64,000 bases of DNA from Auanema rhodensis (Eukaryota; Nematoda; Chromadorea; Rhabditida; Rhabditidae): the NCBI GenBank assembly GCA_964057225.1, contig CAXKVF010000088.1, positions 149,864 to 213,863 on the forward strand. Direction: 5' to 3'. This document shows, in pieces, positions 14,020 to 24,600 of the stretch. Position 1 is the stretch's first letter. Every line of letters begins with the position of its first letter. A program made the translations under genes and the position numbers. Under the pieces are notes generated by a model, which did not search any database, was not told the origin of the DNA, and saw only the letters and a list, made by a program, of their open reading frames with translations.

Positions 14020-16884
14020 CTAATCGCTAAGGAAAAGTTGAAGATGTTTGCGAAATTTGGGAGCTTTTTCAAGACTCACAATGTTTGATGGTATTGAATT
14101 CCAGAGTTCTATGGCTCTGTACTCGATACCTCTTCTAGTTTGAGTCTTCTGGACGTTTGGAAAATCCACAGTCCATTCGTGACGCCTTAGTGAGTGTGTG
14201 AATTTTTTGAGCTTAAAAATTTTCAAAGTATTCTCTGAAATTGGTTGTTTTATTTGGTTAAAATAAAAAATTAAATCGAAAACTAGTCTTCTGAAAAATA
14301 ACTTTTGCCCCCCTAGCAAAGACAGTTGATCTTCATAGCTCATTTTAGATCCTGAGCGCATGAAAACTGCGCGCAGAAACTTTTTTTGAACATTTTCAAT
14401 CCGGTCTTTGTCTTTAGAATCTTGTGGGGACCAGATAATAGAAGCATATTCCAATATTGGTCTTATGTAAGTACAGAATAAGTTGTACATAAGAGAAGGC
14501 GATTTAGAGTAGAAACAACGTAAAATTATTTTACATTTTTTTGCTGCTTCACTTGTGATTTTGTTTATGTGGTTTGAGAAGGAGAGATTGTAATCTGTGA
14601 ATACTCCAAGATCTTTGTAACAATCTACTGAAGATAGGTTAAAGTTACCAAAAGTGAAAGCGAAGTTTTCAGGATTACTAATTGGTTTATTTGACATAAC
14701 CATTATTTTAGATTTAGAGATGTTAACGGCCATCCCGTTTGAGTCGCACCATAATTTTAATTGATCAAGGGCCCGCTGTAAACTAGTAGGGTTTTTGCTG
14801 TAGAGCTTCAAATCATCTGCATAGAGAATGGAGCTGACATCATTAGGAAAATCGGATGTTATGTCATTTATGTAAAATAAAAACAACAGAGGACCAAGAA
14901 CTGTACCTTGTGGTACACCACAAGTGAGTTGTTTAGGTGGTGATAAGGAATTATTGACCATAACTGAAAAAAACCTACCAGAGATGAAACTTTGGAGAAA
15001 GGAATGAAGTGGGCCTTGAATACCAATGGACTTGAGTTTTGAAAAAAGAGTAGAATGTTGTATAAGATCGAAGGCTTTTGAAAAGTCGATATAAGCTACA
15101 AAAACCGGAGTATTACAGTCCAATGATGATCTGAAAGAGATGTGGCTACTGAGAATTGCAGAAACAGTGCTTCTTTTAGGAAGGAAGGCGTGTTGATTTT
15201 GAGATATGGCACCATTGGAAATACCAAAATTAAGAAGTGGAGTACGTATTATACGTTCAAAGATTTTTGAGAGACTGGAAGTGAGTGAAATTGGGCGGTA
15301 GTTACTTGGATTTTCAGGTCGGCCCGTTTTGAAAATGGGACGAATCCAGGCTAACTTCCAATCAGGAGGACAAGTTGAGGTAACTAACAAATTGTGAAAA
15401 ATAAAAGCTAATGGATTAGCCAGAGTAAAAGCACATTGTTTAAGAAAGTAATATGGAATACCATCCGGAGATGTGGATACCCTGAGTGGAAGACTATGAA
15501 GAGTTTTGTAGACCAATTCAGGTGTTATATCCATGAAATCAATGGTATGACTGGAAGAAGAAGAGACGGAAACATGAGTGTTTTCCTGAGAGACAAGAGG
15601 AGAAAGAGGAGAAACCGTGAAAACCTCGGCAAATGCTGACACTTTATCAATATCTGAAGAAACTGACACATTGTTGACAGTGAGGTTTGGAATGTCAGAT
15701 GTTTTACCATTTAATCGGGCCTTACAAAAACGATAAAAAAGTTTGGAGTTTTTTAAGGCAGCAATACGCTCTTCCTCTAAAGCACAATTGATTTTTATTA
15801 GCTTGTCCAATTTTACTGAAAGATTTTTACGGCGAATCTCGTCAGATAGATATAAAGAGCAACTTAGCCTGTTAATTTGATTTCTGAGTTTTGCAATGTT
15901 ACGATCCGCTTTTTTATTTTTCCTCGGTTGTTTTTTAGGAACATAAATGTCAATGATTGAATGTAGAATAGAGATAAACTTTGAATACGATTGGAGTGGA
16001 GTAAGACCTGAAAGTTCAGAACAGAAGTCGATGTTGACCAGTTGCCTATTGATACGTTCATAATCAGCCAAAAGGAAATTGCGGTCTGATAACATGGAGA
16101 GAGATGTGGGTTCAGCACTATGTAAATCTTGTAGATGAAAATTTTCAGATTTTGAAAGTATATGAAAGGTGATGGAAAAATGATCCGAAGCCCCAAGTGG
16201 ACCAGATCGCTTGATATTGTTGACACAACGAACGTTATTTGTAATTATATAGTCAAGAATATTTTCACCTCTAGTAGGAAAATTTACTAGCTGGTTTAGA
16301 CAATTGTGATTGAGAAATTGGAGTAGAATTCTACTAGAAGGAGTAGGTTGAGAACATATACCAAGATCCCAGTTTATTTTAGGGAAATTAAGATCACCAG
16401 TGAGATAGAGAGACCGATTAACTAAATGATTTTGTAGATCACAAAGATAGTTTGAGAAATCTAAGCTAGATGATGATGGAGAACGGTAACAAACAGAAAA
16501 AATAGAATTGGAAGATGTGATGAGAATATTTATAAACTGTATGGTAGATGAATTACAAGAGCAGGAAAGAAGACGAAAAGTAATATGTTTTTTGATGAAA
16601 AGTAGTACACCACCACCCCGTGATGAACATCTATCAGCCCTGAGGATATTATAGATGTCACCTAACGGAAGAAGATTAGTGTTAAATTGGGGGTAAAGCC
16701 AGGACTCTGATATAGCAATTATATCAGGAGAATTGGGAGAGATGATAACTGGGAGAAGATGAAGTTTGTTGAGAATTGAGCGTGCATTGTAACGGTGAAC
16801 AGAAGTGTAAGTGTGGTTAGAGACGAGAACAGGTGTTGACGATAACATTGGATCAACGAAAGGACCCGTTATTGGACAAAACAA
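14020..16884 (-). CDS. ORF2 of element 1: AP endonuclease and reverse transcriptase
   Basis: Intact frame of 954 codons before the stop. The outermost start is TTG; a better start is the ATG at 16848 (residue 13), just past the ORF1 stop at 16853-16855, giving 942 residues. Numbering from the TTG: an endonuclease domain at about 30-240 with NARSI (Asn33), ESWL (Glu60), GDLNFP (Asp164, Asn166) and SDH (Asp234, His235). A linker of about 250 residues follows, with a basic stretch near 315-330. The reverse transcriptase at about 505-765 has YIDFSKAFD (Asp600), CGVPQG (656-660) and YADD (688-691). The C-terminal part has RPILEYASIIWSPQ near 808-821. All catalytic residues expected of the family are present, so the frame looks competent. 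The product would nick target DNA and reverse-transcribe the element RNA there. No RNase H domain is seen. Overlap with ORF1 suggests coupled or reinitiated translation. Confidence 0.95.
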   Translation of the reverse strand: MFCPITGPFVDPMLSSTPVLVSNHTYTSVHRYNARSILNKLHLLPVIISPNSPDIIAISESWLYPQFNTNLLPLGDIYNILRADRCSSRGGGVLLFIKKHITFRLLSCSCNSSTIQFINILITSSNSIFSVCYRSPSSSSLDFSNYLCDLQNHLVNRSLYLTGDLNFPKINWDLGICSQPTPSSRILLQFLNHNCLNQLVNFPTRGENILDYIITNNVRCVNNIKRSGPLGASDHFSITFHILSKSENFHLQDLHSAEPTSLSMLSDRNFLLADYERINRQLVNIDFCSELSGLTPLQSYSKFISILHSIIDIYVPKKQPRKNKKADRNIAKLRNQINRLSCSLYLSDEIRRKNLSVKLDKLIKINCALEEERIAALKNSKLFYRFCKARLNGKTSDIPNLTVNNVSVSSDIDKVSAFAEVFTVSPLSPLVSQENTHVSVSSSSSHTIDFMDITPELVYKTLHSLPLRVSTSPDGIPYYFLKQCAFTLANPLAFIFHNLLVTSTCPPDWKLAWIRPIFKTGRPENPSNYRPISLTSSLSKIFERIIRTPLLNFGISNGAISQNQHAFLPKRSTVSAILSSHISFRSSLDCNTPVFVAYIDFSKAFDLIQHSTLFSKLKSIGIQGPLHSFLQSFISGRFFSVMVNNSLSPPKQLTCGVPQGTVLGPLLFLFYINDITSDFPNDVSSILYADDLKLYSKNPTSLQRALDQLKLWCDSNGMAVNISKSKIMVMSNKPISNPENFAFTFGNFNLSSVDCYKDLGVFTDYNLSFSNHINKITSEAAKKCKIILRCFYSKSPSLMYNLFCTYIRPILEYASIIWSPQDSKDKDRIENVQKKFLRAVFMRSGSKMSYEDQLSLLGGQKLFFRRLVFDLIFYFNQIKQPISENTLKIFKLKKFTHSLRRHEWTVDFPNVQKTQTRRGIEYRAIELWNSIPSNIVSLEKAPKFRKHLQLFLSD

Positions 16885-17531
16885 CAGAAGATGATGCAGA
16901 AGGACTACTCATAGATCTGGTATTAGGTCCAGTTGGTTTAACTACCCGAGGCGGATTTTTTCTCCTTCTTGGGCTTATTGAATGATTTTTATCTGTTGGT
17001 ACAGACACCTGCCTATTGTTAGACCGACTGGGTCTACCAGATTTACGAGGGGGGCTGGAGATGAGAGAAGAAATTGGTTTTAAGATTGAACTGCAAACGG
17101 CATCAACTACTGAAGGGGTTTCAGCTGGTTGAGTGTCCACAGTGACAGAGAGAGTGTTGATGGCATGCGAAGTAACATTGGTAGATTTACGGGGGACTTC
17201 AATAATTTTGAGATCCCGTACAAGAAAAGTCTTTTCAGTGTTATTTTCATTCTTGATTTTTGCTTCTTTTCGCAAGTTTTTCTCCAGTTCAATTTCGAAG
17301 GGGAGATAATCTCGTCGCAAAAACGTTTTTGAGAGGAAATCGAAGCATTTTGATTTATTGAATTTAATAACTTGAATAATCTTGTCACGTAAATCTACCG
17401 ATGGACACGTAATTATGAGAGGGCCAGGGGAATTAGATTTGAGAGTTGAACGTGCAATAGTAATTTGATTGCTATCGATCAAAGAAGACAAAGTGGTGTC
17501 CTGAGATTTCTCGATAATAAGATAATAAGTT
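16853..17531 (-). pseudogene. ORF1 of element 1, C-terminal part (after frameshift)
   Basis: Open frame running down from just after a stop at 17532-17534 to TGA at 16853-16855. The earliest start-like codon is TTG at 17491 and there is no good ATG, so this is the second half of an interrupted ORF1. It contains the segment GPLIITCPSVDLRDKIIQVI, similar in style to the nucleic-acid-binding middle of CR1-like ORF1 proteins. A charged stretch with FLVRDLKIIEV follows, then a serine/basic tail with SPRRRKNPPR and a terminal SFR. The same charged stretch, basic tail and SFR end occur in element 2, which confirms that this frame is coding. The probable role is RNA binding in the retrotransposition particle. 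It overlaps the ORF2 frame by 32 nt. Confidence 0.85.
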
Positions 17532-17922
17532 TTAGTAACAACAGAGGTTCAGTTGGAAATTCTGTTGACTTTAATGGCACTCGAAACCAAAGGGCTCTTT
17601 TGGCACGGTAGAGGTACTTTGTCTCCTCTGATCGTAATTTTTGAAAATGACATGCTACATTGAGTGGGGAAAAAGTTGGAACACAGGTAGAATTAGTGTT
17701 GCTAGTGGTTTGAAATGAGTTAAAAGTTTGCTCTAACTTATCTAAGCGGGATTTGAAATCCGTTTCGATAGTTTTTAAGCGAGCCTCGTGCGACGTGATA
17801 CTAATTTTCATACAGTTAAGCTCATTTTTTATATCATTTGACAATTTTGAAAAAGAGTTCTCGAGAGACTTTGAGAAATTTTGAAGAGCATTTGTAAGAA
17901 AATCATTAGTCACGAAAGACAT
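17479..17922 (-). pseudogene. ORF1 of element 1, N-terminal coiled-coil part
   Basis: The frame starts at the ATG at 17922 (MSFVTNDFLTN) and runs 147 codons. An upstream in-frame start at 17976 would add 18 hydrophobic residues of low likelihood. Residues about 8-75 form a heptad-like, charged and leucine-rich stretch (LENSFSKLSNDIKNEL, RLKTIETDFKSRLDKLEQ), the coiled coil usual at the N-terminus of non-LTR ORF1 proteins and probably used for multimerisation. The frame ends in a hydrophobic run that looks out of frame (LLLLKLIILLSRN). The -1 frame opens at 17531, so a single shift within about 17479-17531 would join the two halves. A disabling indel is likelier than programmed shifting, since no convincing slippery heptamer is seen. 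Confidence 0.8.
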
Positions 17923-18122
17923 ATTGAAAAACGAGGGAGTAAAAGAAGGGAAGTAAGAAAGAATAAGAATAAACACTGAAGTGGAAAATAAAAAAGAAAC
18001 AAATACGAGAGAAAGGAAATAATGATAAAACTAAAATGCGATACGAAAGAGAGCGCACCTTGACAAAGCCAGTCCGACGAAAATTTCCTTGACAGAAACG
18101 GATCCGGATCCAAACAGCGGAA
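17923..18122 (-). other. 5' UTR of element 1, unique part
   Basis: About 200 bp between the ORF1 ATG and the tandem-repeat block. On the minus strand it is pyrimidine-rich near ORF1 and contains a GGATCCGGATCC tandem hexamer at about 18099-18110. Internal promoters of non-LTR elements lie in this region, but no recognisable initiator is claimed. Frames that run through here into the repeats (from 18341 or 18127) are considered chance openings. Confidence 0.6.
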
Positions 18123-18647
18123 GTCAACTGACGAGTGGGAGGTCAACTGACGAGTGAGGAGGTCAACTGACGAGTGGGAGGTCAACTGACGAGTGTGGAG
18201 GTCAACTGACGAGTGGGAGGTCAACTGACGAGTGGGGAGGTCAACTGACGAGTGGGAGGTCAACTGACGAGTGAGGAGGTCAACTGACGAGTGGGAGGTC
18301 AACTGACGAGTGAGGAGGTCAACTGACGAGTGAGAGGTCAACTGACGAGTGGGGAGGTCAACTGACGAGTGGGGAGGTCAACTGACGAGTGGGGAGGTCA
18401 ACTGACGAGTGGGGAGGTCAACTGACGAGTGGGAGGTCAACTGACGAGTGGGAGGTCAACTGACGAGTGAGGAGGTCAACTGACGAGTGGGAGGTCAACT
18501 GACGAGTGGGAGGTCAACTGACGAGTGAGGACGTCAACTGACGAGTGAGGAGGTCAACTGACGAGTGAGGAGGTCAACTGACGAGTGAGGAGGTCAACTG
18601 ACGAGTGAGGAGGTCAACTGACGAGTGAGGAGGTCAACTGACGAGTG
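18123..18647 (-). repeat. Minisatellite at the 5' end of element 1 (27 copies of 19-20 bp)
   Basis: Plus-strand core GTCAACTGACGAGTG starts at 18123, 18142, 18162, 18181, 18201 and onward to 18633, 27 copies by hand count. They are separated by GGGAG, GAGGAG, GGGGAG or similar, so units are 19 or 20 bp. The block abuts satellite-like filler at 18648, making it the extreme 5' end of the element. It may be a tandem promoter-like 5' UTR, as in mouse L1 monomers, or an array created during or after insertion. A 19+20 bp pair is 39 nt, so the minus strand stays open in places and yields a repetitive 13-residue pattern; this is not thought to be coding. Confidence 0.95.
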
Positions 18648-18676
18648 TTCACGTAAATTTCAAAATTTTAAATTTC
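18648..18676. other. Satellite-derived filler at the 5' junction of element 1
   Basis: Between the last minisatellite copy and the resumed array lie 29 bp. The first 17 (TTCACGTAAATTTCAAA) exactly match satellite phase 106-122. The rest (ATTTTAAATTTC) contains another TAAATTTC match. The normal array then starts at AAATTA (phase 97). The filler is therefore a local copy of the target, typical of template switching or microhomology repair at the 5' end of target-primed reverse transcription. Confidence 0.8.
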
Positions 18677-21600
18677 AAATTAAAGTTCACGTAAATTTCA
18701 AAGTCATGGTTACCATGAAGCAATATCAATAAAAATTTGTTTTTAGACTAATATGGACATGGGGAATCTAATTTTGAAAACCGCATCTCTTTATCTTTTA
18801 CGTGAAGCGAGTTACATACCAAGTGCACATCACGTGTACATTTAATTAGCATAAATTAAAGTTCACGTAAATTTCAAAGTCATGGTTACCATGAACCAAT
18901 ATCAATAAAAATTTGTTTTTAGACTAATATGGACATGGGGAATCTAATTTTGAAAACCGCATCTCTTTATCTTTCACGTGAAGCGAGTTACATACCAAGT
19001 GCACATCACGTGTACATTTAATTAGCATAAATTAAAGTTCACGTAAATTTCAAAGTCATGGTTACCATGAAGCAATATCAATAAAAATTTGTTTTTAGAC
19101 TAATATGGACATGTGGAATCTAATTTTGAAAACCGCATCTCTTTATCTTTCACGTGAAGCGAGTTACATACCAAGTGCACATCACGTGTACATTTAATTA
19201 GCATAAATTAAAGTTCACGTAAAATTCAAAGTCATGGTTACCATGAACCAATATCAATAAAAATTTGTTTTTAGACTAATATGGACATGGGGAATCTAAT
19301 TTTGAAAACCGCATCTCTTTATCTTTCACGTGAAGCGAGTTACATACCAAGTGCACATCACGTGTACATTTAATTAGCATAAATTAAAGTTCACGTAAAT
19401 TTCAAAGTCATGGTTACCATGAACCAATATCAACAAAAATTTGTTTTTAGACTAATATGGACATGGGGAATCTAATTTTGGAAACCGCATCTCTTTATCT
19501 TTCACGTGAAGCGAGTTACATACCAAGTGCACATCACGTGTACATTTAATTAGCATAAATTAAAGTTCACGTAAATTTCAAAGTCATGGTTACCATGCAC
19601 CAATATCAATAAAAATTTGTTTTTAGACTAATATGGACATGGGGAATCTAATTTTGAAAACCGCATCTCTTTATCTTTTACGTGAAGCGAGTTACATACC
19701 AAGTGCACATCACGTGTACATTTAATTAGCATAAATTAAAGTTCACGTAAATTTCAAAGTCATGGTTACCATGAAGCAATATCAATAAAAATTTGTTTTT
19801 AGACTAATATGGACATGGGGAATCTAATTTTGAAAACCGCATCTCTTTATCTTTCACGTGAAGCGAGTTACATACCAAGTGCACATCACGTGTACATTTA
19901 ATTAGCATAAATTAAAGTTCACGTAAATTTCAAAGTCATGGTTACCATGAACCAATATCAATAAAAATTTGTTTTTAGACTAATATGGACATGGGGAATC
20001 TAATTTTGAAAACCGCATCTCTTTATCTTTCACGTGAAGCGAGTTACATACCAAGTGCACATCACGTGTACATTTAATTAGCATAAATTAAAGTTCACGT
20101 AAATTTCAAAGTCATGGTTACCATGCACCAATATCAATAAAAATTTGTTTTTAGACTAATATGGACATGGGGAATCTAATTTTGAAAACCGCATCTCTTT
20201 ATCTTTCACGTGAAGCGAGTTACATACCAAGTGCACATCACGTGTACATTTAATTAGCATAAATTAAAGTTCACGTAAATTTCAAAGTCATGGTTACCAT
20301 GCACCAATATCAATAAAAATTTGTTTTTAGACTAATATGGACATGGGGAATCTAATTTTGAAAACCGCATCTCTTTATCTTTCACGTGAAGCGAGTTACA
20401 TACCAAGTGCACATCACGTGTACATTTAATTAGCATAAATTAAAGTTCACGTAAATTTCAAAGTCATGGTTACCATGAACCAATATCAATAAAAATTTGT
20501 TTTTAGACTAATATGGACATGGGGAATCTAATTTTGAAAACCGCATCTCTTTATCTTTCACGTGAAGCGAGTTACATACCAAGTGCACATCACGTGTACA
20601 TTTAATTAGCATAAATTAAAGTTCACGTAAATTTCAAAGTCATGGTTACCATGCACCAATATCAATAAAAATTTGTTTTTAGACTAATATGGACATGGGG
20701 AATCTAATTTTGAAAACCGCATCTCTTTATCTTTCACGTGAAGCGAGTTACATACCAAGTGCACATCACGTGTACATTTAATTAGCATAAATTAAAGTTC
20801 ACGTAAATTTCAAAGTCATGGTTACCATGAAGCAATATCAATAAAAATTTGTTTTTAGACTAATATGGACATGGGGAATCTAATTTTGAAAACCGCATCT
20901 CTTTATCTTTCACGTGAAGCGAGTTACATACCAAGTGCACATCACGTGTACATTTAATTAGCATAAATTAAAGTTCACGTAAATTTCAAAGTCATGGTTA
21001 CCATGCACCAATATCAATAAAAATTTGTTTTTAGACTAATATGGACATGGGGAATCTAATTTTGAAAACCGCATCTCTTTATCTTTCACGTGAAGCGAGT
21101 TACATACCAAGTGCACATCACGTGTACATTTAATTAGCATAAATTAAAGTTCACGTAAATTTCAAAGTCATGGTTACCATGCACCAATATCAATAAAAAT
21201 TTGTTTTTAGACTAATATGGACATGGGGAATCTAATTTTGAAAACCGCATCTCTTTATCTTTCACGTGAAGCGAGTTACATACCAAGTGCACATCACGTG
21301 TACATTTAATTAGCATAAATTAAAGTTCACGTAAATTTCAAAGTCATGGTTACCATGAAGCAATATCAATAAAAATTTGTTTTTAGACTAATATGGACAT
21401 GTGGAATCTAATTTTGAAAACCGCATCTCTTTATCTTTCACGTGAAGCGAGTTACATACCAAGTGCACATCACGTGTACATTTAATTAGCATAAATTAAA
21501 GTTCACGTAAAATTCAAAGTCATGGTTACCATGAACCAATATCAATAAAAATTTGTTTTTAGACTAATATGGACATGGGGAATCTAATTTTGAAAACCGC

Positions 21601-24600
21601 ATCTCTTTATCTTTCACGTGAAGCGAGTTACATACCAAGTGCACATCACGTGTACATTTAATTAGCATAAATTAAAGTTCACGTAAATTTCAAAGTCATG
21701 GTTACCATGAACCAATATCAATAAAAATTTGTTTTTAGACTAATATGGACATGGGGAATCTAATTTTGAAAACCGCATCTCTTTATCTTTTACGTGAAGC
21801 GAGTTACATACCAAGTGCACATCACGTGTACATTTAATTAGCATAAATTAAAGTTCACGTAAATTTCAAAGTCATGGTTACCATGCACCAATATCAATAA
21901 AAATTTGTTTTTAGACTAATATGGACATGGGGAATCTAATTTTGAAAACCGCATCTCTTTATCTTTCACGTGAAGGGAGTTACATACCAAGTGCACATCA
22001 CGTGTACATTTAATTAGCATAAATTAAAGTTCACGTAAATTTCAAAGTCATGGTTACCATGAAGCAATATCAATAAAAATTTGTTTTTAGACTAATATGG
22101 ACATGGGGAATCTAATTTTGAAAACCGCATCTCTTTATCTTTCACGTGAAGGGAGTTACATACCAAGTGCACATCACGTGTACATTTAATTAGCATAAAT
22201 TAAAGTTCACGTAAATTTCAAAGTCATGGTTACCATGAACCAATATCAATAAAAATTTGTTTTTAGACTAATATGGACATGGGGAATCTAATTTTGAAAA
22301 CCGCATCTCTTTATCTTTCACGTGAAGCGAGTTACATACCAAGTGCACATCACGTGTACATTTAATTAGCATAAATTAAAGTTCACGTAAATTTCAAAGT
22401 CATGGTTACCATGCACCAATATCAATAAAAATTTGTTTTTAGACTAATATGGACATGGGGAATCTAATTTTGAAAACCGCATCTCTTTATCTTTCACGTG
22501 AAGCGAGTTACATACCAAGTGCACATCACGTGTACATTTAATTAGCATAAATTAAAGTTCACGTAAATTTCAAAGTCATGGTTACCATGAAGCAATATCA
22601 ATAAAAATTTGTTTTTAGACTAATATGGAAATGGGGAATCTAATTTTGAAAACCGCATCTCTTTATCTTTCACGTGAAGCGAGTTACATACCAAGTGCAC
22701 ATCACGTGTACATTTAATTAGCATAAATTAAAGTTCACGTAAATTTCAAAGTCATGGTTACCATGAACCAATATCAATAAAAATTTGTTTTTAGACTAAT
22801 ATGGACATGGGGAATCTAATTTTGAAAACCGCATCTCTTTATCTTTCACGTGAAGCGAGTTACATACCAAGTGCACATCACGTGTACATTTAATTAGCAT
22901 AAATTAAAGTTCACGTAAAATTCAAAGTCATGGTTACCATGCACCAATATCAATAAAAATTTGTTTTTAGACTAATATGGACATGGGGAATCTAATTTTG
23001 AAAACCGCATCTCTTTATCTTTTACGTGAAGCGAGTTACATACCAAGTGCACATCACGTGTACATTTAATTAGCATAAATTAAAGTTCACGTAAATTTCA
23101 AAGTCATGGTTACCATGCACCAATATCAATAAAAATTTGTTTTTAGACTAATATGGACATGGGGAATCTAATTTTGAAAACCGCATCTCTTTATCTTTCA
23201 CGTGAAGCGAGTTACATACCAAGTGCACATCACGTGTACATTTAATTAGCATAAATTAAAGTTCACGTAAATTTCAAAGTCATGGTTACCATGAACCAAT
23301 ATCAATAAAAATTTGTTTTTAGACTAATATGGACATGGGGAATCTAATTTTGAAAACCGCATCTCTTTATCTTTCACGTGAAGCGAGTTACATACCAAGT
23401 GCACATCACGTGTACATTTAATTAGCATAAATTAAAGTTCACGTAAATTTCAAAGTCATGGTTACCATGAACCAATATCAATAAAAATTTGTTTTTAGAC
23501 TAATATGGACATGGGGAATCTAATTTTGAAAACCGCATCTCTTTATCTTTCACGTGAAGCGAGTTACATACCAAGTGCACATCACGTGTACATTTAATTA
23601 GCATAAATTAAAGTTCACGTAAATTTCAAAGTCATGGTTACCATGCACCAATATCAATAAAAATTTGTTTTTAGACTAATATGGACATGGGGAATCTAAT
23701 TTTGAAAACCGCATCTCTTTATCTTTCACGTGAAGCGAGTTACATACCAAGTGCACATCACGTGTACATTTAATTAGCATAAATTAAAGTTCACGTAAAT
23801 TTCAAAGTCATGGTTACCATGCACCAATATCAATAAAAATTTGTTTTTAGACTAATATGGACATGGGGAATCTAATTTTGAAAACCGCATCTCTTTATCT
23901 TTCACGTGAAGCGAGTTACATACCAAGTGCACATCACGTGTACATTTAATTAGCATAAATTAAAGTTCACGTAAATTTCAAAGTCATGGTTACCATGCAC
24001 CAATATCAATAAAAATTTGTTTTTAGACTAATATGGACATGGGGAATCTAATTTTGAAAACCGCATCTCTTTATCTTTCACGTGAAGCGAGTTACATACC
24101 AAGTGCACATCACGTGTACATTTAATTAGCATAAATTAAAGTTCACGTAAATTTCAAAGTCATGGTTACCATGCACCAATATCAATAAAAATTTGTTTTT
24201 AGACTAATATGGACATGGGGAATCTAATTTTGAAAACCGCATCTCTTTATCTTTTACGTGAAGCGAGTTACATACCAAGTGCACATCACGTGTACATTTA
24301 ATTAGCATAAATTAAAGTTCACGTAAATTTCAAAGTCATGGTTACCATGAAGCAATATCAATAAAAATTTGTTTTTAGACTAATATGGACATGGGGAATC
24401 TAATTTTGAAAACCGCATCTCTTTATCTTTCACGTGAAGCGAGTTACATACCAAGTGCACATCACGTGTACATTTAATTAGCATAAATTAAAGTTCACGT
24501 AAATTTCAAAGTCATGGTTACCATGCACCAATATCAATAAAAATTTGTTTTTAGACTAATATGGACATGGGGAATCTAATTTTGAAAACCGCATCTCTTT

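Larger units (their letters stand above)
13479..18676 (-). mobile_element. CR1-like non-LTR retrotransposon, element 1, inserted in the satellite
   Basis: Reading on the minus strand from right to left, it has a 5' block of short tandem repeats (18123-18647), an ORF1 with coiled coil and basic C-terminus (broken by a frameshift), an ORF2 with endonuclease and reverse transcriptase, and a 541-nt 3' UTR. There are no long terminal repeats and no poly(A) tail. The element ends shortly after an AATAAA, as CR1/L2-type elements often do without a long A-tract. The satellite is broken after phase 102 and resumes at phase 97, so AAATTA (13473-13478 and 18677-18682) is a likely 6-bp target-site duplication. 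Bases 18648-18676 are filler resembling the satellite. Class assignment rests on the ORF2 motifs and the absence of an RNase H domain. Confidence 0.93.

Noticed and set aside
17910-18341. 143-codon minus-strand frame with a 13-residue repeat (SHSSVDLLTRQLT)
   Set aside because: It arises because a 19+20-bp minisatellite pair is divisible by three. It starts inside the repeat block, has no counterpart in element 2 and overlaps ORF1.
13479-18676. LTR retrotransposon or endogenous retrovirus
   Set aside because: No terminal repeats, protease, integrase or RNase H are present; the AP endonuclease plus YADD reverse transcriptase arrangement is non-LTR.
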